From a virus, in IMG/VR virus record IMGVR_UViG_3300034106_002415, positions 1 through 62,617 of that record: 62,617 nucleotides of DNA. The stretch is one strand, 5' to 3'. A program made the translations under genes and the position numbers. Shown piece after piece: positions 15,185 to 23,628 of this stretch (position 1 is its first letter; each line of letters starts with the position of its first letter). The notes under the pieces are model-generated. The model saw only the letters and a list, made by a program, of their open reading frames with translations. It made no database searches and had not been told where the DNA came from.

Positions 15185-16743
15185 GCACTTTGTAAAATTT
15201 CTTGTCGGTACAGGTCAATAATTTGTCGGTGGTTGGCGATGTTACCCTTAAGCATCTGATAAAGCTTAACTTCCACGTCGCTACCGCTGATGTGCACGAT
15301 GGTCATCGGGTGCTTCTGCCCTGGTCGATCGATGCGCGCGTTGGCCTGTAGGTAGGTCTCGACAGAGGTCGTCGGGGCGTACCAGATTATGGTGTCAGCT
15401 TCGGTCAGCGTGAGCCCGTGCGAGGCCGCCTTCGGCTGGATGAGGAGTACACGGGGATGCTCGCTGGACTGGAACCGCGCGACGATATCGCTGCGTTTGT
15501 TGAGGGGCACCTTGCCGTTGATGACATCGCAGCTGATCTTCTCTTTCTCTAAGGTGCTGCGCAACAGCTCGATGGTGTGGGTGAACGGCACAAACACCAG
15601 CACCTTGCGGGTGGTCTCCTCGATGGCCTCCAGCACGACGTTGATTCGGTTGCTGACATCAAAGTGCACGACTTCGCCAGTATCCGAGTAGACGGCACCC
15701 CCACTGATCTGGAGCAGCTTGTTGAGGCGGGCGGCTGCGTTGACGGCGCTAACCTCTTCCCCGTCAGCCTCCATGATCATCTGGGTCTTGAGGAGCTTGT
15801 AGTACTTCTTCTGCTGCGCGGTAAGCGGTGCCTCGCGTTCGGTGTGCGTCACCTGTGGCAGGTCCAAGCACTGGCTCTTCTCGAACCGTATGGCGGGTTG
15901 CAGTATGCGGTGCACGACCGACTTTGCCTGCGGTTTGACCCCCCACTTGAACTGCGTGATCTTGTACATGACCGAGTCGCGGAAAGACCCGTAGTGTGGG
16001 GGGCAACCTTCAGGGTTCACAAGCTTGGCAAGACCGTAGGCATCGAGCGGAGACTGCGCCGCCGGCGTACCAGTGAGCATCCACAGGCGCGGATCAGTTG
16101 TCTTGATGAGCCGGTTGAGCACCTTCCACCGCGTGGTCTGCGCGTTCTTGTATGCGGTTGCCTCGTCAACGACGATGAGATCGAAGCCCCCTGCGGCAAT
16201 CGTTTCCTCCACGACTGCCACACCGTCGAAGTTGATGATGACGAAGTCAGAGCCGGCCTCAATGATCTTCTTGCGCTGCTTCGCATCCCCGTGCGCCACA
16301 GAGCAGCTGCGGTGCATAGCAAACTTAAACAGGTCCCCCTGCCATGCGGCCTTCATGATCGAGAGCGGGCACAGCACCAGCACCCGCTTCACGAGCCCCT
16401 TCTTCATCAGGTAGTCAGCCGACCAGATGACACTCGCCGTCTTGCCGGTGCCCGCCTCGCTGAAGCAGAACGCTTTGCGGTGAAGGCTGAGAAACGATGC
16501 CGTGGTCTTCTGGTGCGCGAAGGGTGTGAGCCTGCCGGTCCACTCGTAGTCCCGCAGGATGGGCGATGGGACATCTTCCACACCCAAGGCAGTCAGCTTT
16601 TGTGCTTCCTTGATACCCCAGTGCACGGCGACTTTGCTCAGGTCCTTGCGGCGCTCCATCAGGGCGCTCTTCTTTATCGACCCGATAATTGCCGCAGGCT
16701 CCCGTGTCTCCACGAGGAGAACCTTGTTATCGATGATCCGCAT
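15181..16743 (-). CDS. SNF2/DEAD-type DNA helicase
   Basis: A 520-residue superfamily 2 helicase. Seen: motif I SEAGTGKT (95-102), motif II DEAT (193-196), motif III LTGTP, and C-terminal motifs with ANARIDRPGQKHPMTIVH, the arginine-finger region typical of SNF2 ATPases. Phage SNF2-like helicases act in replication or recombination. The start is preceded by GAGGAGCAAAC. It stands between the small basic protein at 16763 and the conserved gene at 14728. Confidence 0.85.
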   Translation of the reverse strand: MRIIDNKVLLVETREPAAIIGSIKKSALMERRKDLSKVAVHWGIKEAQKLTALGVEDVPSPILRDYEWTGRLTPFAHQKTTASFLSLHRKAFCFSEAGTGKTASVIWSADYLMKKGLVKRVLVLCPLSIMKAAWQGDLFKFAMHRSCSVAHGDAKQRKKIIEAGSDFVIINFDGVAVVEETIAAGGFDLIVVDEATAYKNAQTTRWKVLNRLIKTTDPRLWMLTGTPAAQSPLDAYGLAKLVNPEGCPPHYGSFRDSVMYKITQFKWGVKPQAKSVVHRILQPAIRFEKSQCLDLPQVTHTEREAPLTAQQKKYYKLLKTQMIMEADGEEVSAVNAAARLNKLLQISGGAVYSDTGEVVHFDVSNRINVVLEAIEETTRKVLVFVPFTHTIELLRSTLEKEKISCDVINGKVPLNKRSDIVARFQSSEHPRVLLIQPKAASHGLTLTEADTIIWYAPTTSVETYLQANARIDRPGQKHPMTIVHISGSDVEVKLYQMLKGNIANHRQIIDLYRQEILQSA

Positions 16744-16762
16744 GTTTGCTCCTCAGTGCGGG

Positions 16763-17059
16763 TTATTTCTTTTTTCGTTCCCGCTTACTTACTTCTGAAA
16801 CCAGGTTGTGCTTGCTGTCTCGCTTGAAGGAGCGGTTCTTGGAGGCGCTTTCGACGCGCAGACCGTCCCCGTTGGAGCCACCCTTGTCGAAGGCTTTGAC
16901 GTGGGCAACGTCCTTGTTGTCACCCTTCTTTACCTTGCCTGCCTTGAGAGCCGCGCGCCGTGCAGCGTTGCGGGCCACACGGTTCTTAACTTGCTCGGGC
17001 TGCGCTTGGTATTTGGCAGAGGTTCCGTACTTGCGGTCTTCAGGATTCTTGTAAGGCAT
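16763..17059 (-). CDS. Small basic conserved phage protein
   Basis: 98 residues, MPYKNPEDRKYG at the start and a lysine-rich end. The core KKGDNKDVAHVKAFDKGG resembles a family of short phage proteins that are sometimes grouped with HNH-like nucleases, but a full HNH triad is not visible. It overlaps the upstream nuclease gene by one base (TGATG), so they are coupled. The function is unknown; DNA binding is likely from the charge. Confidence 0.6.
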   Translation of the reverse strand: MPYKNPEDRKYGTSAKYQAQPEQVKNRVARNAARRAALKAGKVKKGDNKDVAHVKAFDKGGSNGDGLRVESASKNRSFKRDSKHNLVSEVSKRERKKK

Positions 17060-17721
17060 CACTTCCTCCGTGGCCGCCAGTGCTCGCAAGTTTCGACCGG
17101 ACACCACCCACACAGCGGGCTGGATTTGGCGTTCCATATACCATTTTCCAAAGCCCCCTCCAAGCGGTCTAGCTCGTCGTTGAACACAGACATGTAGGTG
17201 GCTAGGTGCTCTCGGTAATGGGTCTTCTTCGGAAACTCGTTGCTCACCACGAAGGCTAGGCCTGACTTGATCTTCTGCACCTCCGGCATGTGCACGAACA
17301 CAGCGCCTGCCATCAGATCGAGCTGGTGCATGTCTGCGTACTTGGCGTTCTTGCCGGTCTTGTAGTCGATCATGTGGGCGGTATCGCCGTCCACGATCAA
17401 CAAGTCCACGATCCCACGCCACCATACGGCCTTATCGAAGAAGCTACAGGGCTCCAAGTCACGGGTAACCCCAAGCCTTAACTCGCAGTGCTTTTCCCCA
17501 GGAAATTGGGCCAGTGCTTCCACAGCGGGTCGCATGACCTTGTATTTCCCAGGGATCGGCGTTCCGTGTTTGATGTAGTGTTCAGCAGCAGCGTGAGCTT
17601 CTTCACCAAAAAGAGCCTCGGCCCCTTGAGTATCCTTGACATCCTTAGCCACCTTGAGGTGGTAGTACTTCTTCGGACATTGTGAAAAAGTCTTGATGCT
17701 GCTGTACGACCACGATGGCAT
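17059..17721 (-). CDS. PD-(D/E)XK nuclease with Fe-S cluster (Cas4/RecB-like)
   Basis: 220 residues. The nuclease core is seen as GIVDLLIVDGDTAHMIDYKTGK-type D...DYK (D and K in motifs II-III). Four cysteines, C15 near the N-terminus and C204, C207 and C212 at the C-terminus, have the spacing of the 4Fe-4S cluster of Cas4/AddB-type nucleases. These are 5'-3' exonucleases used in phage recombination and replication. It is preceded by a TAATG overlap with a 17-residue open frame. The assignment is good; polarity is inferred from the family. Confidence 0.8.
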   Translation of the reverse strand: MPSWSYSSIKTFSQCPKKYYHLKVAKDVKDTQGAEALFGEEAHAAAEHYIKHGTPIPGKYKVMRPAVEALAQFPGEKHCELRLGVTRDLEPCSFFDKAVWWRGIVDLLIVDGDTAHMIDYKTGKNAKYADMHQLDLMAGAVFVHMPEVQKIKSGLAFVVSNEFPKKTHYREHLATYMSVFNDELDRLEGALENGIWNAKSSPLCGWCPVETCEHWRPRRK

Positions 17722-17774
17722 TAGTTTTTAACTTTCAAAGAGCGGATTTCCGCCCAAGGATTGTACCAAGCCAT
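17721..17774 (-). CDS. Possible 17-residue peptide
   Basis: MAWYNPWAEIRSLKVKN, preceded by GGGGGAA at good spacing and joined to the nuclease gene by TAATG. It resembles MxWYNPxxW mini-proteins I recall from other phages. It may be a real micro-protein or a leader that sets translation of the nuclease. Confidence 0.4.
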   Translation of the reverse strand: MAWYNPWAEIRSLKVKN

Positions 17775-17794
17775 AGCTTCCCCCGCAGTTTGCC

Positions 17795-18220
17795 TTACAG
17801 ACGATCAGCCACCAGCTTAGCATAACCCGCGATATCGAGGAAGTTATCCTTGTGCGTCGGGTTGCCGTACACGACACGCCCCATCTTATGGGCGATCATC
17901 TCCATGCTCTCACGCATGTCAGCGTCCATGGCTTCCCAGCTGGGGCTGCTCCGCATGAGGTACTTCACACCCTGAATGAACTGCGCCTTGCTGGCGTAGT
18001 CACCGTAGTCGTTGCCACGCTCGGTCAGGACCGTGTCTACGCTGTTGTCCTCGGGGACAAACTCGGGCGCGGCTGGCTGTCCCTTGAGCTGCATCTCCCT
18101 ATGTACAGCCCACGCATGACCATAGAGCATGCCCACCGTCTTCGCGGTTTCGGTAATGCTGTAGCCCCGCTCCAGCAGTTTGCGCGCCAAGGCGCTCTTC
18201 GTCAGTTTACGCTTAGTCAT
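17795..18220 (-). CDS. HTH plus DUF6378-like protein
   Basis: 141 residues. The N-terminal 40 residues look like an HTH (ALARKLLERGYSITETAKTV). Residues 67-141 match the pattern I recall as DUF6378: ERGNDYGDY, then YLMRSSPSW, then MIAHKMGRVVYG and IAGYAKLVAD. This domain is common in phages and of unknown activity. The leader is AAGGAGCAAACA. Confidence 0.65.
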   Translation of the reverse strand: MTKRKLTKSALARKLLERGYSITETAKTVGMLYGHAWAVHREMQLKGQPAAPEFVPEDNSVDTVLTERGNDYGDYASKAQFIQGVKYLMRSSPSWEAMDADMRESMEMIAHKMGRVVYGNPTHKDNFLDIAGYAKLVADRL

Positions 18221-18230
18221 TGTTTGCTCC

Positions 18231-19016
18231 TTACTTCAGATTGCCACCGCTCTTCAGGATATCACCGTCGTATGTGTACGTGCCGGTGTGTGTCAGGCGG
18301 ACAAAGGGGTGGGCGTATACTTTGCCGCCGTGCTTCCGCCACAGCTCACAGAAATGGTAGTCCTCCGACAGAAGGGCCCCGCTCTCGTCGATACTGGTAG
18401 CGAAATATTCGTGGGTGAGGGGTTTAGCGTACTCACCCGTATCTGGGTCTTGGAAGGATGACACTCGGTAGGTCGGCACATGCGGTGCAAGATGCTCGAA
18501 CACACCGCGCTTGATAAGCATGAAGCCAGTGCCGCCATGGCGGACCTCGATGCACCCGCTCTCGTCGGACTCAGCGTCTGCGCCGCCAACCATGTTGAAC
18601 ACGAACGCCCCAGCGTGATGCTCTAGCTCATCCAGCTTGCCTGCGCTTGCAGCGCGCTTGACGCTATCCCAGTTCACTTCCTTCTTGGGGTAGATACCGC
18701 AAGCGATGTCTCGGTCAGTGAGCATAAGCTGCGCCACTGCGTCCCCGTCGAAGCCGATGTCAGCGTCGATGAACATCAGATAATCGTGACCGCTCCCCAG
18801 GAACACACGCGCCAGCTCGTTACGGGCGCGGGTGATAAGGCTCTCGTTGGTGATCTGGCACCACGCCACATGCACCCCCAGCTCACGCATCTTGGCGACC
18901 GTGAACAGCAGACCTTGCACATACGCACCTGTGCACATGCCACCGTACATAGGGGTAGCAATCATCAGGCTCGGGCGCTTGGCCTCGACCGGCTTCACCT
19001 TGATTTCGTCACTCAC
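18231..19016 (-). CDS. Glycosyltransferase, Anp1/GT-A type (first copy)
   Basis: 261 residues. The GT-A signature is FIDADIGFDGDAV (DxD-type, about residues 83-95), preceded by RARNELARVFLGSGHDYLMF. The C-terminal region has EDYHFCELW, the acidic motif of these enzymes. The fold and order match the second copy at 40930 (there FIDSDINF and EDFLFCDRA). Phage enzymes of this type may glycosylate modified DNA bases or virion or host surface sugars; the substrate is unknown. It overlaps the upstream HTH gene by ATGA. Confidence 0.75.
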   Translation of the reverse strand: MSDEIKVKPVEAKRPSLMIATPMYGGMCTGAYVQGLLFTVAKMRELGVHVAWCQITNESLITRARNELARVFLGSGHDYLMFIDADIGFDGDAVAQLMLTDRDIACGIYPKKEVNWDSVKRAASAGKLDELEHHAGAFVFNMVGGADAESDESGCIEVRHGGTGFMLIKRGVFEHLAPHVPTYRVSSFQDPDTGEYAKPLTHEYFATSIDESGALLSEDYHFCELWRKHGGKVYAHPFVRLTHTGTYTYDGDILKSGGNLK

Positions 19017-19198
19017 TTCATCTGCTCCTTCTTGTGCTGGTATACCTGCCGCGCAGCGGCGGCGAGGGTCACGCCGAAATGTTCAGCAATCTCCTCAAAG
19101 GGCTTACCAGCTACGTACATATCCCAAGCCACCTGCCGCTTTTCAGGCGTCCACCAGCCAGCAGGCTTGCGGGGGCGACTGACAATGTTACCCGTCAC
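19013..19198 (-). CDS. Small HTH protein
   Basis: 61 residues with WTPEKRQVAWDMYVAGKPFEEIAEHFGVT, an HTH of the GcrA/sigma-like kind (written here in part: FEEIAEHFGVTLAAAARQVY). The start is GTG overlapping the methyltransferase stop (GTGA). It is likely a DNA-binding factor; the target is unknown. Confidence 0.6.
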   Translation of the reverse strand: MTGNIVSRPRKPAGWWTPEKRQVAWDMYVAGKPFEEIAEHFGVTLAAAARQVYQHKKEQMK

Positions 19199-19860
19199 TT
19201 CTTACGCACCGCAAACTGGCGACCGATGTGAACGATGTCGAGTGATTCCGCAAAGGTGTTCACAAAGAAGTCCGTAGCTAGCTTAGGACGGTGGAGGATG
19301 TCGCGGCTCTCACCCCACAGGTAATCGTCGAATACCATCAAGCCACCCTGCTTCAGCAGCGGCCATGCCATACACGCATCGGTCAGCACGTCCTTGGCGG
19401 TATGGCTACCGTCGATGTAGATGAAGTCGTACAGGTTTTTACCATCGACCCAGTGCGCCAGCTTACCCGCCAGAAACTCGGTGGACGTAGCCTTGTACTT
19501 GTAGACGCGGTTGTTGGTCCTATCCGGCCCGTCACTTGCGAACCGTGTGTGCCCCCAGCTACCCTCGCGGCTACGGTGAAGCGCCGAATTGCAGTTGAGC
19601 GCCGCGATGATGTTGTGGTCGAACCGATCTTCGATACCCTGCACGGTCTCAGCGCTGTGCTCCTCGCTGCCTTCCCACGTATCAACGCAGTCGATCCAAT
19701 CGCCAGGGTTCATCATATTCTCAATGATCCAGACGGCGCTACGGCCCTCGAACGAACCGATCTCAAGGAACGACTTACGTTCCGGCAGCAAGCCCTTTAG
19801 CTGCTCCCACACTGGGATGTTGAAGCTGAACCAGTCTTGCGTGAATTTGTAGTCAGTCAT
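19195..19860 (-). CDS. Class I SAM-dependent methyltransferase
   Basis: 221 residues. SAM motif I is FLEIGSFEGRSAVWI; DWIDCVDTWEG and YDFIYIDGSHTAKDV are the later Rossmann strands. The pattern is that of the Methyltransf_24 family. The start was set at ATG 19860 because GGGAG precedes it; the upstream in-frame ATG at 19884 lacks a site. It is located next to a glycosyltransferase, so a sugar or small-molecule acceptor is as likely as DNA. Confidence 0.75.
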   Translation of the reverse strand: MTDYKFTQDWFSFNIPVWEQLKGLLPERKSFLEIGSFEGRSAVWIIENMMNPGDWIDCVDTWEGSEEHSAETVQGIEDRFDHNIIAALNCNSALHRSREGSWGHTRFASDGPDRTNNRVYKYKATSTEFLAGKLAHWVDGKNLYDFIYIDGSHTAKDVLTDACMAWPLLKQGGLMVFDDYLWGESRDILHRPKLATDFFVNTFAESLDIVHIGRQFAVRKK

Positions 19861-19864
19861 ATTC

Positions 19865-20236
19865 TTAACTCCCGTGTGGGGCATCTGCTGCCCAAAGGAT
19901 TTCGCTTACACGCACCTCAAGGCCGCGATCATTACCGCCGATCTGGTGGGTGTGGTTGAATGATGTTTTGTAGGCCTGCGAACCGGAATGTATATCTTGG
20001 AAATGCAGAACAGCCCACTCATGGTTGTGCCCAAACGCGGTCGCATACTCGAAGTATATAACCGTACCGTTTTTGAGGCCTAAAGCATAGTCGTAAGGGT
20101 CGTAAGTACTCTTTATCAGGGCAGGGGGCCAACCTGCGGCGGTAAGTTCGCGAGTGTTGTTTTGATACTCGGTATCGTGTAGCTTACTATTCAGCTCAAA
20201 AATCTGCTTCTTGAGCTTATCAATTTCATCGTCCAT
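19865..20236 (-). CDS. Unknown protein with short coiled coil
   Basis: 123 residues from ATG 20236, which has AAAGGAGCAAACC in front; a longer frame to 20287 lacks a site. Residues 1-25 form a coiled coil (DEIDKLKKQIFELNSKLHD). The rest is beta-rich with DPYDYALGLKNGTVIYFEYA. No family is recognised. Confidence 0.6.
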   Translation of the reverse strand: MDDEIDKLKKQIFELNSKLHDTEYQNNTRELTAAGWPPALIKSTYDPYDYALGLKNGTVIYFEYATAFGHNHEWAVLHFQDIHSGSQAYKTSFNHTHQIGGNDRGLEVRVSEILWAADAPHGS

Positions 20237-20252
20237 TGGTTTGCTCCTTTCA

Positions 20253-22073
20253 TCAGCCCCCGTAGGAGGGGCCCATCTTGCTCTCACAGTTCAACGGCAA
20301 CGCCGTTGCCCACTTTGGGCGGATACGCATACACTGCTCAACGAACGCACGGGCTTCATCGCGTGAGCTAGCGGGCGCTAGCGCACCCACAGCGTCATGC
20401 ACGGTCATCACCACACGGTAGCGCCGCGCGACCATCAGCATCTGCTCACCGATCACGATGCGGGCCAGGGCCTGACAGATATTCTCGACGGCCTTCCCAC
20501 CATAGATGCGGTTAGGGATGACGGCCTTACCCTTCTTCTGATCGTAGACCATCTCGGTCTTGCCCTCTGGGGTTCGCACCGTGCGTAGGTTGGGATACTT
20601 GATGGAGAGGCCGTTCGGCAGCTTGATACCGTCCGCACCGCACACCGTCAGCACACCGTCACGACCCAAGGGGGCAGTCTGGTTGCTGGCCATGGCGTCG
20701 AGTGCGCTCCCAGCTTGCCGCCACAGCTTCGGGATTTGCGCGTAAGCCTCCCGATACACCTCGATGATGCGCTTGCATTCGTCCAGTTCCATGTCCACGC
20801 CAAAGGTCTTCAACTGCGCCTTGAACTTGGCCGCCCCCATACCGTAACCGCAACCCAAGATGGTGGTCTTACCCACGAACCGCTGGCCGTCCGCCACCTC
20901 TTCGACAGGCACATTGTAAATGGATGACGCCATGATCTTATAGACATCCTCACCGGCATCGAAGGCGGCCACGAGGTCATCCTGTCCAGCAAGCCAGGCC
21001 AAGGTGCGCGCTTCGATCTGGCTGCTATCGCAGTCGATGAACGCATAGCCCTCGGGTGCCAGCATGGCTTTCTTCAGCGGTGACTTGCGTGGGAGATTCT
21101 GGAGGTTGACCTTGTCGTCGCCACCCCAGCGCCCCGTGTGTGCAGCGTAATAGCGCAGCGGAACAGGCAACGCACCACGCTCCGCAATCTTGATAAACCG
21201 CTCGGTGCGTGTCTCCTCAAGGGTGGACTTCACCCCTAGCCGCGCAGCGACAATGGCCTGCACCTGTGGGTTCTCATGCTCCAGCAATTCCTTGAACGCC
21301 TCGTCGTTCTTGGCAAACGCAAAGGTCTCCTTGCCTGTGGTTGGGCTGATCTTCATGGGCGGCACAACACCGTGGAACGTCAGCAGCTCGGCCAGCTTGG
21401 GGTTGCTCATCAGGTCGGCCTTCTCGTAGTTGAGCTTGGCCATGAGAGCTTCCTTCTGGGCTTGGACATTAGCCAAGTGGTCGGTCAACACCTGCTTATC
21501 CAGGACGAGGGCCGGCTCAGAGAACATTCGGATGGTCAGGTCGATCAGACGAAACTCCACTGACGGGAAGCCCTCACCAATGCGCTTGAACAGCTTGTAC
21601 GTCAGCTCCACGTCGTTGATGCAGTAGTCGCCGTAGGCCGCCAGTTCTTCCGCCGTGAAGTCCAGTCGCCCCTTGCCCAGCGCGTTGACAACCTCGGTGC
21701 CCTTGACGCCCAGCCCATACCGCTCGACGGCTCGTGCCAGGCTATTGCCAGCATCCGGCCCATCCAGTGCCCGCAGCATGGACAGGGTATCCACAATGCG
21801 CTTGGGTCGGATGTCGAACCGCCAGTTCATGATGGCCATATCGAACATCGCGTTGTGCGCGATGGCGATGCTGTTGGCCCAGTCGAACCTATCCAGCCAA
21901 GCCTTGGTCTGCTTGACTGTGCCGGAGAACCACTGCGCCGGCTCGTCGTCCACCTTTACGGATACGCCGATAGCCTCAAAGCGCGAGTCACGGACATACT
22001 CCTCCGTTGTGATCTTCGACAGGCTGAACTGCTGGCTGTAGTAGGTCTCGAAGTCTACGGTCAGGATGGTCAT
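20253..22073 (-). CDS. Family A DNA polymerase with 3'-5' exonuclease
   Basis: 606 residues from ATG 22073 (ATGA overlap with the gene before). The DnaQ-like exonuclease has D7/E9 in TVDFETYY, AHNAMFD (72-78) and CINDVE (151-156). Polymerase motif A is DSSQIEARTLAW with D349. Motif B runs from R398 to Y410 (K402, and Leu406 at the position of E. coli Phe762). Motif C reads VHDA (H559-A561) instead of HDE. It is the replicative polymerase, working with the PrimPol-helicase. The frame continues upstream to 22277, but those residues overlap the previous gene. Confidence 0.9.
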   Translation of the reverse strand: MTILTVDFETYYSQQFSLSKITTEEYVRDSRFEAIGVSVKVDDEPAQWFSGTVKQTKAWLDRFDWANSIAIAHNAMFDMAIMNWRFDIRPKRIVDTLSMLRALDGPDAGNSLARAVERYGLGVKGTEVVNALGKGRLDFTAEELAAYGDYCINDVELTYKLFKRIGEGFPSVEFRLIDLTIRMFSEPALVLDKQVLTDHLANVQAQKEALMAKLNYEKADLMSNPKLAELLTFHGVVPPMKISPTTGKETFAFAKNDEAFKELLEHENPQVQAIVAARLGVKSTLEETRTERFIKIAERGALPVPLRYYAAHTGRWGGDDKVNLQNLPRKSPLKKAMLAPEGYAFIDCDSSQIEARTLAWLAGQDDLVAAFDAGEDVYKIMASSIYNVPVEEVADGQRFVGKTTILGCGYGMGAAKFKAQLKTFGVDMELDECKRIIEVYREAYAQIPKLWRQAGSALDAMASNQTAPLGRDGVLTVCGADGIKLPNGLSIKYPNLRTVRTPEGKTEMVYDQKKGKAVIPNRIYGGKAVENICQALARIVIGEQMLMVARRYRVVMTVHDAVGALAPASSRDEARAFVEQCMRIRPKWATALPLNCESKMGPSYGG

Positions 22074-22261
22074 TTTGCTACTCCTTGTGGTCGCACCCAG
22101 CGCCTGCCGCGCTTTTCGTGTAGGACTAAGCTGACCGGCCCGTCCTGCCCGTAGACCCATGCGTAGTGCTGGCCCAATATCAGCGCTCCATCCACCGTAT
22201 CGGCGTACGCCTGCGCCACGACGTACCCGTCCTGCGTGACGCGCGCTCGGTATTCGGTCAT
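22070..22261 (-). CDS. Small unknown protein
   Basis: 63 residues from ATG 22261 (MTEYRARVTQDG). It ends with an ATGA overlap on the polymerase start, so translation of the polymerase is probably coupled to it. It is beta-rich with no recognised domain. Confidence 0.6.
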   Translation of the reverse strand: MTEYRARVTQDGYVVAQAYADTVDGALILGQHYAWVYGQDGPVSLVLHEKRGRRWVRPQGVAK

Positions 22262-22266
22262 ACCCA

Positions 22267-22362
22267 TTACTCCCCATCGCGGTCGATGGCCCGCTTAATC
22301 AGTATGTAGCTAGGGGCTACAATCAGTGCGACCACCGTCCAGAAAAGTATCGGGTCATGCAT
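22267..22362 (-). CDS. 31-residue single-pass membrane peptide
   Basis: A hydrophobic helix FWTVVALIVAPSYILI is followed by positive residues (KRAIDRD). GGGAGCAGG lies upstream. It overlaps the previous gene at its start and leaves a 5-base gap to the next. The role is unknown. Confidence 0.55.
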   Translation of the reverse strand: MHDPILFWTVVALIVAPSYILIKRAIDRDGE

Positions 22363-22525
22363 CGGCCTGCTCCCTCGCTACCGTTGCCTTGGCCTGCCAC
22401 AGGTGCGCCTTGGCGCGCTCGGACAGCACCACTGGTCTCATTGCCCCGTCAGGGTATCGCCAGTAGAACCTACGGTTGTGGATCACCACGTTTGCGTCTC
22501 TGCTAGAACGGCGTTCGGCTGTCAT
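22355..22525 (-). CDS. Small basic protein
   Basis: 56 residues, MTAERRSSRDANVV at the start with FYWRYPDGAMRPVVLS in the middle. It is linked to both neighbours by overlaps (ATGA with the gene upstream; 8 bases with the membrane peptide). The function is not recognised. Confidence 0.55.
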   Translation of the reverse strand: MTAERRSSRDANVVIHNRRFYWRYPDGAMRPVVLSERAKAHLWQAKATVAREQADA

Positions 22526-22773
22526 GCCACCCTCCAGCAGCGGGCCACGTTGTTCTCACGATCGGTTCGCACCGTGAACTTGCCACCATATTTGCGCGCG
22601 TAGGCCGTCATGGCGGCGTTGAGACGCCCCACAGCCTTGTCACCGTTACGGAGCATGACACCCACCAGGGGTATGGTGAAGCTATCCCCAACCCGAAGCT
22701 CTGCGAACGGGTACTTGCGTGGACGCCCAACAGCCACGGGCGGCATGGGGATGCGTTCTTCAATCTCAATCAT
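22522..22773 (-). CDS. Conserved small phage protein
   Basis: 83 residues. The central motif AELRVGDSFTIPLVG and the ending ARCWRVA are a pattern I have seen in phage proteins of unknown role. It overlaps both the methyltransferase-like gene and the following small gene by four bases. Confidence 0.6.
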   Translation of the reverse strand: MIEIEERIPMPPVAVGRPRKYPFAELRVGDSFTIPLVGVMLRNGDKAVGRLNAAMTAYARKYGGKFTVRTDRENNVARCWRVA

Positions 22774-23399
22774 GCTGGACTTCCCTTAGTGACAGTTCCC
22801 TTATCCCCCCACTGCTCGGCCATAGCCTCGGCAATCCCTTTGAACGTGGTGCTACGAAGCTTCCACCGGTCGGCACTGGGTGGGAGGTAGTGCAGGCGCT
22901 GGCGCTGGTTGTCAGGTAGCGCATCCATCGCAGCCTTGACGTTGTTGGTCGGCACCAGAGGCGGCAGATTCTTCAGCCACAGGCACGTTGCCTTCTGCTC
23001 CATGTGGCCAAACATCCACGGCTGCACCAATTGCGTTTGCTTGACCCCACCGATCCGCTCCTTCGCATACTTGTGCATGATCGGGTTCTCAATGGCGATG
23101 CGCGGCACAGGTGCGTCAAGCAGCTCGCGGAAAAACTCAGCTGCCTCGTCCAGCTTCTCCCAGCGTGACGGGTCTTTGTGCAGCCACGCTACCCCACTGT
23201 TGGTGAGGTAGGTGCAGGGCGGGTGGGCAATCATCAAGTCCCAACCATGCCCGTGTGCAAGCACTAGGGCATCACCTTGGATGTGCCACTGGGGATCACC
23301 ATCAGTCGGCAGCAGGTCGCAAGACCAGGCGTCATGCCCACGCGCACGGAACGCATCGCGAACCGTGGCGCTATATTCGCAGGCGACCAGAACCTTCAC
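22770..23399 (-). CDS. Cytosine-C5 methyltransferase-like protein
   Basis: 209 residues. Seen: SAM region VACEYSATVRDAFRARGHDAW, motif IV PPCTYL (about 60-65) with the catalytic-type Cys, and motif VI-like IENPIMHKY. A recognisable target-recognition domain is missing, as in many short phage homologues, so it may be inactive or modify a nucleotide. It starts with GTG one base after the previous stop. Confidence 0.7.
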   Translation of the reverse strand: MKVLVACEYSATVRDAFRARGHDAWSCDLLPTDGDPQWHIQGDALVLAHGHGWDLMIAHPPCTYLTNSGVAWLHKDPSRWEKLDEAAEFFRELLDAPVPRIAIENPIMHKYAKERIGGVKQTQLVQPWMFGHMEQKATCLWLKNLPPLVPTNNVKAAMDALPDNQRQRLHYLPPSADRWKLRSTTFKGIAEAMAEQWGDKGTVTKGSPA

Positions 23400-23400
23400 C

Positions 23401-23628
23401 TCAAACCCCCGTAAGTTCTGGCGTAGACGTGGTGGCCACCGTGTTCAGAAAGGGAATAACCGGCTGCTCACCACGCAAGGCAGCGTAGGCTAGCTGCACC
23501 TTGGCAGTGTTGATGATCTTGCCAGCCGTGTTGTTGATCTCGGCTGCCTGCTTTAAATCCATGTCCCCATCACGCAGCTTGTCGAACACTTCGATCAGGC
23601 TGTCGCGGATGTCGGTAATGTTAGTCAT
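23401..23628 (-). CDS. Small unknown protein
   Basis: 75 residues. A helix-rich N-terminus (DIRDSLIEVFDKLRDGDMDL) with KQAAEINNTAGKIINTAKVQ is a pattern found in phage early genes of unknown role. It overlaps the zinc-finger gene upstream by ATGA. The leader is AAGGAGCAAACC. Confidence 0.6.
   Translation of the reverse strand: MTNITDIRDSLIEVFDKLRDGDMDLKQAAEINNTAGKIINTAKVQLAYAALRGEQPVIPFLNTVATTSTPELTGV

Noticed and set aside
15577-16827. A 416-residue plus-strand frame opposite the helicase
   Set aside because: The minus-strand frame shows complete helicase motifs; the plus-strand product has none.
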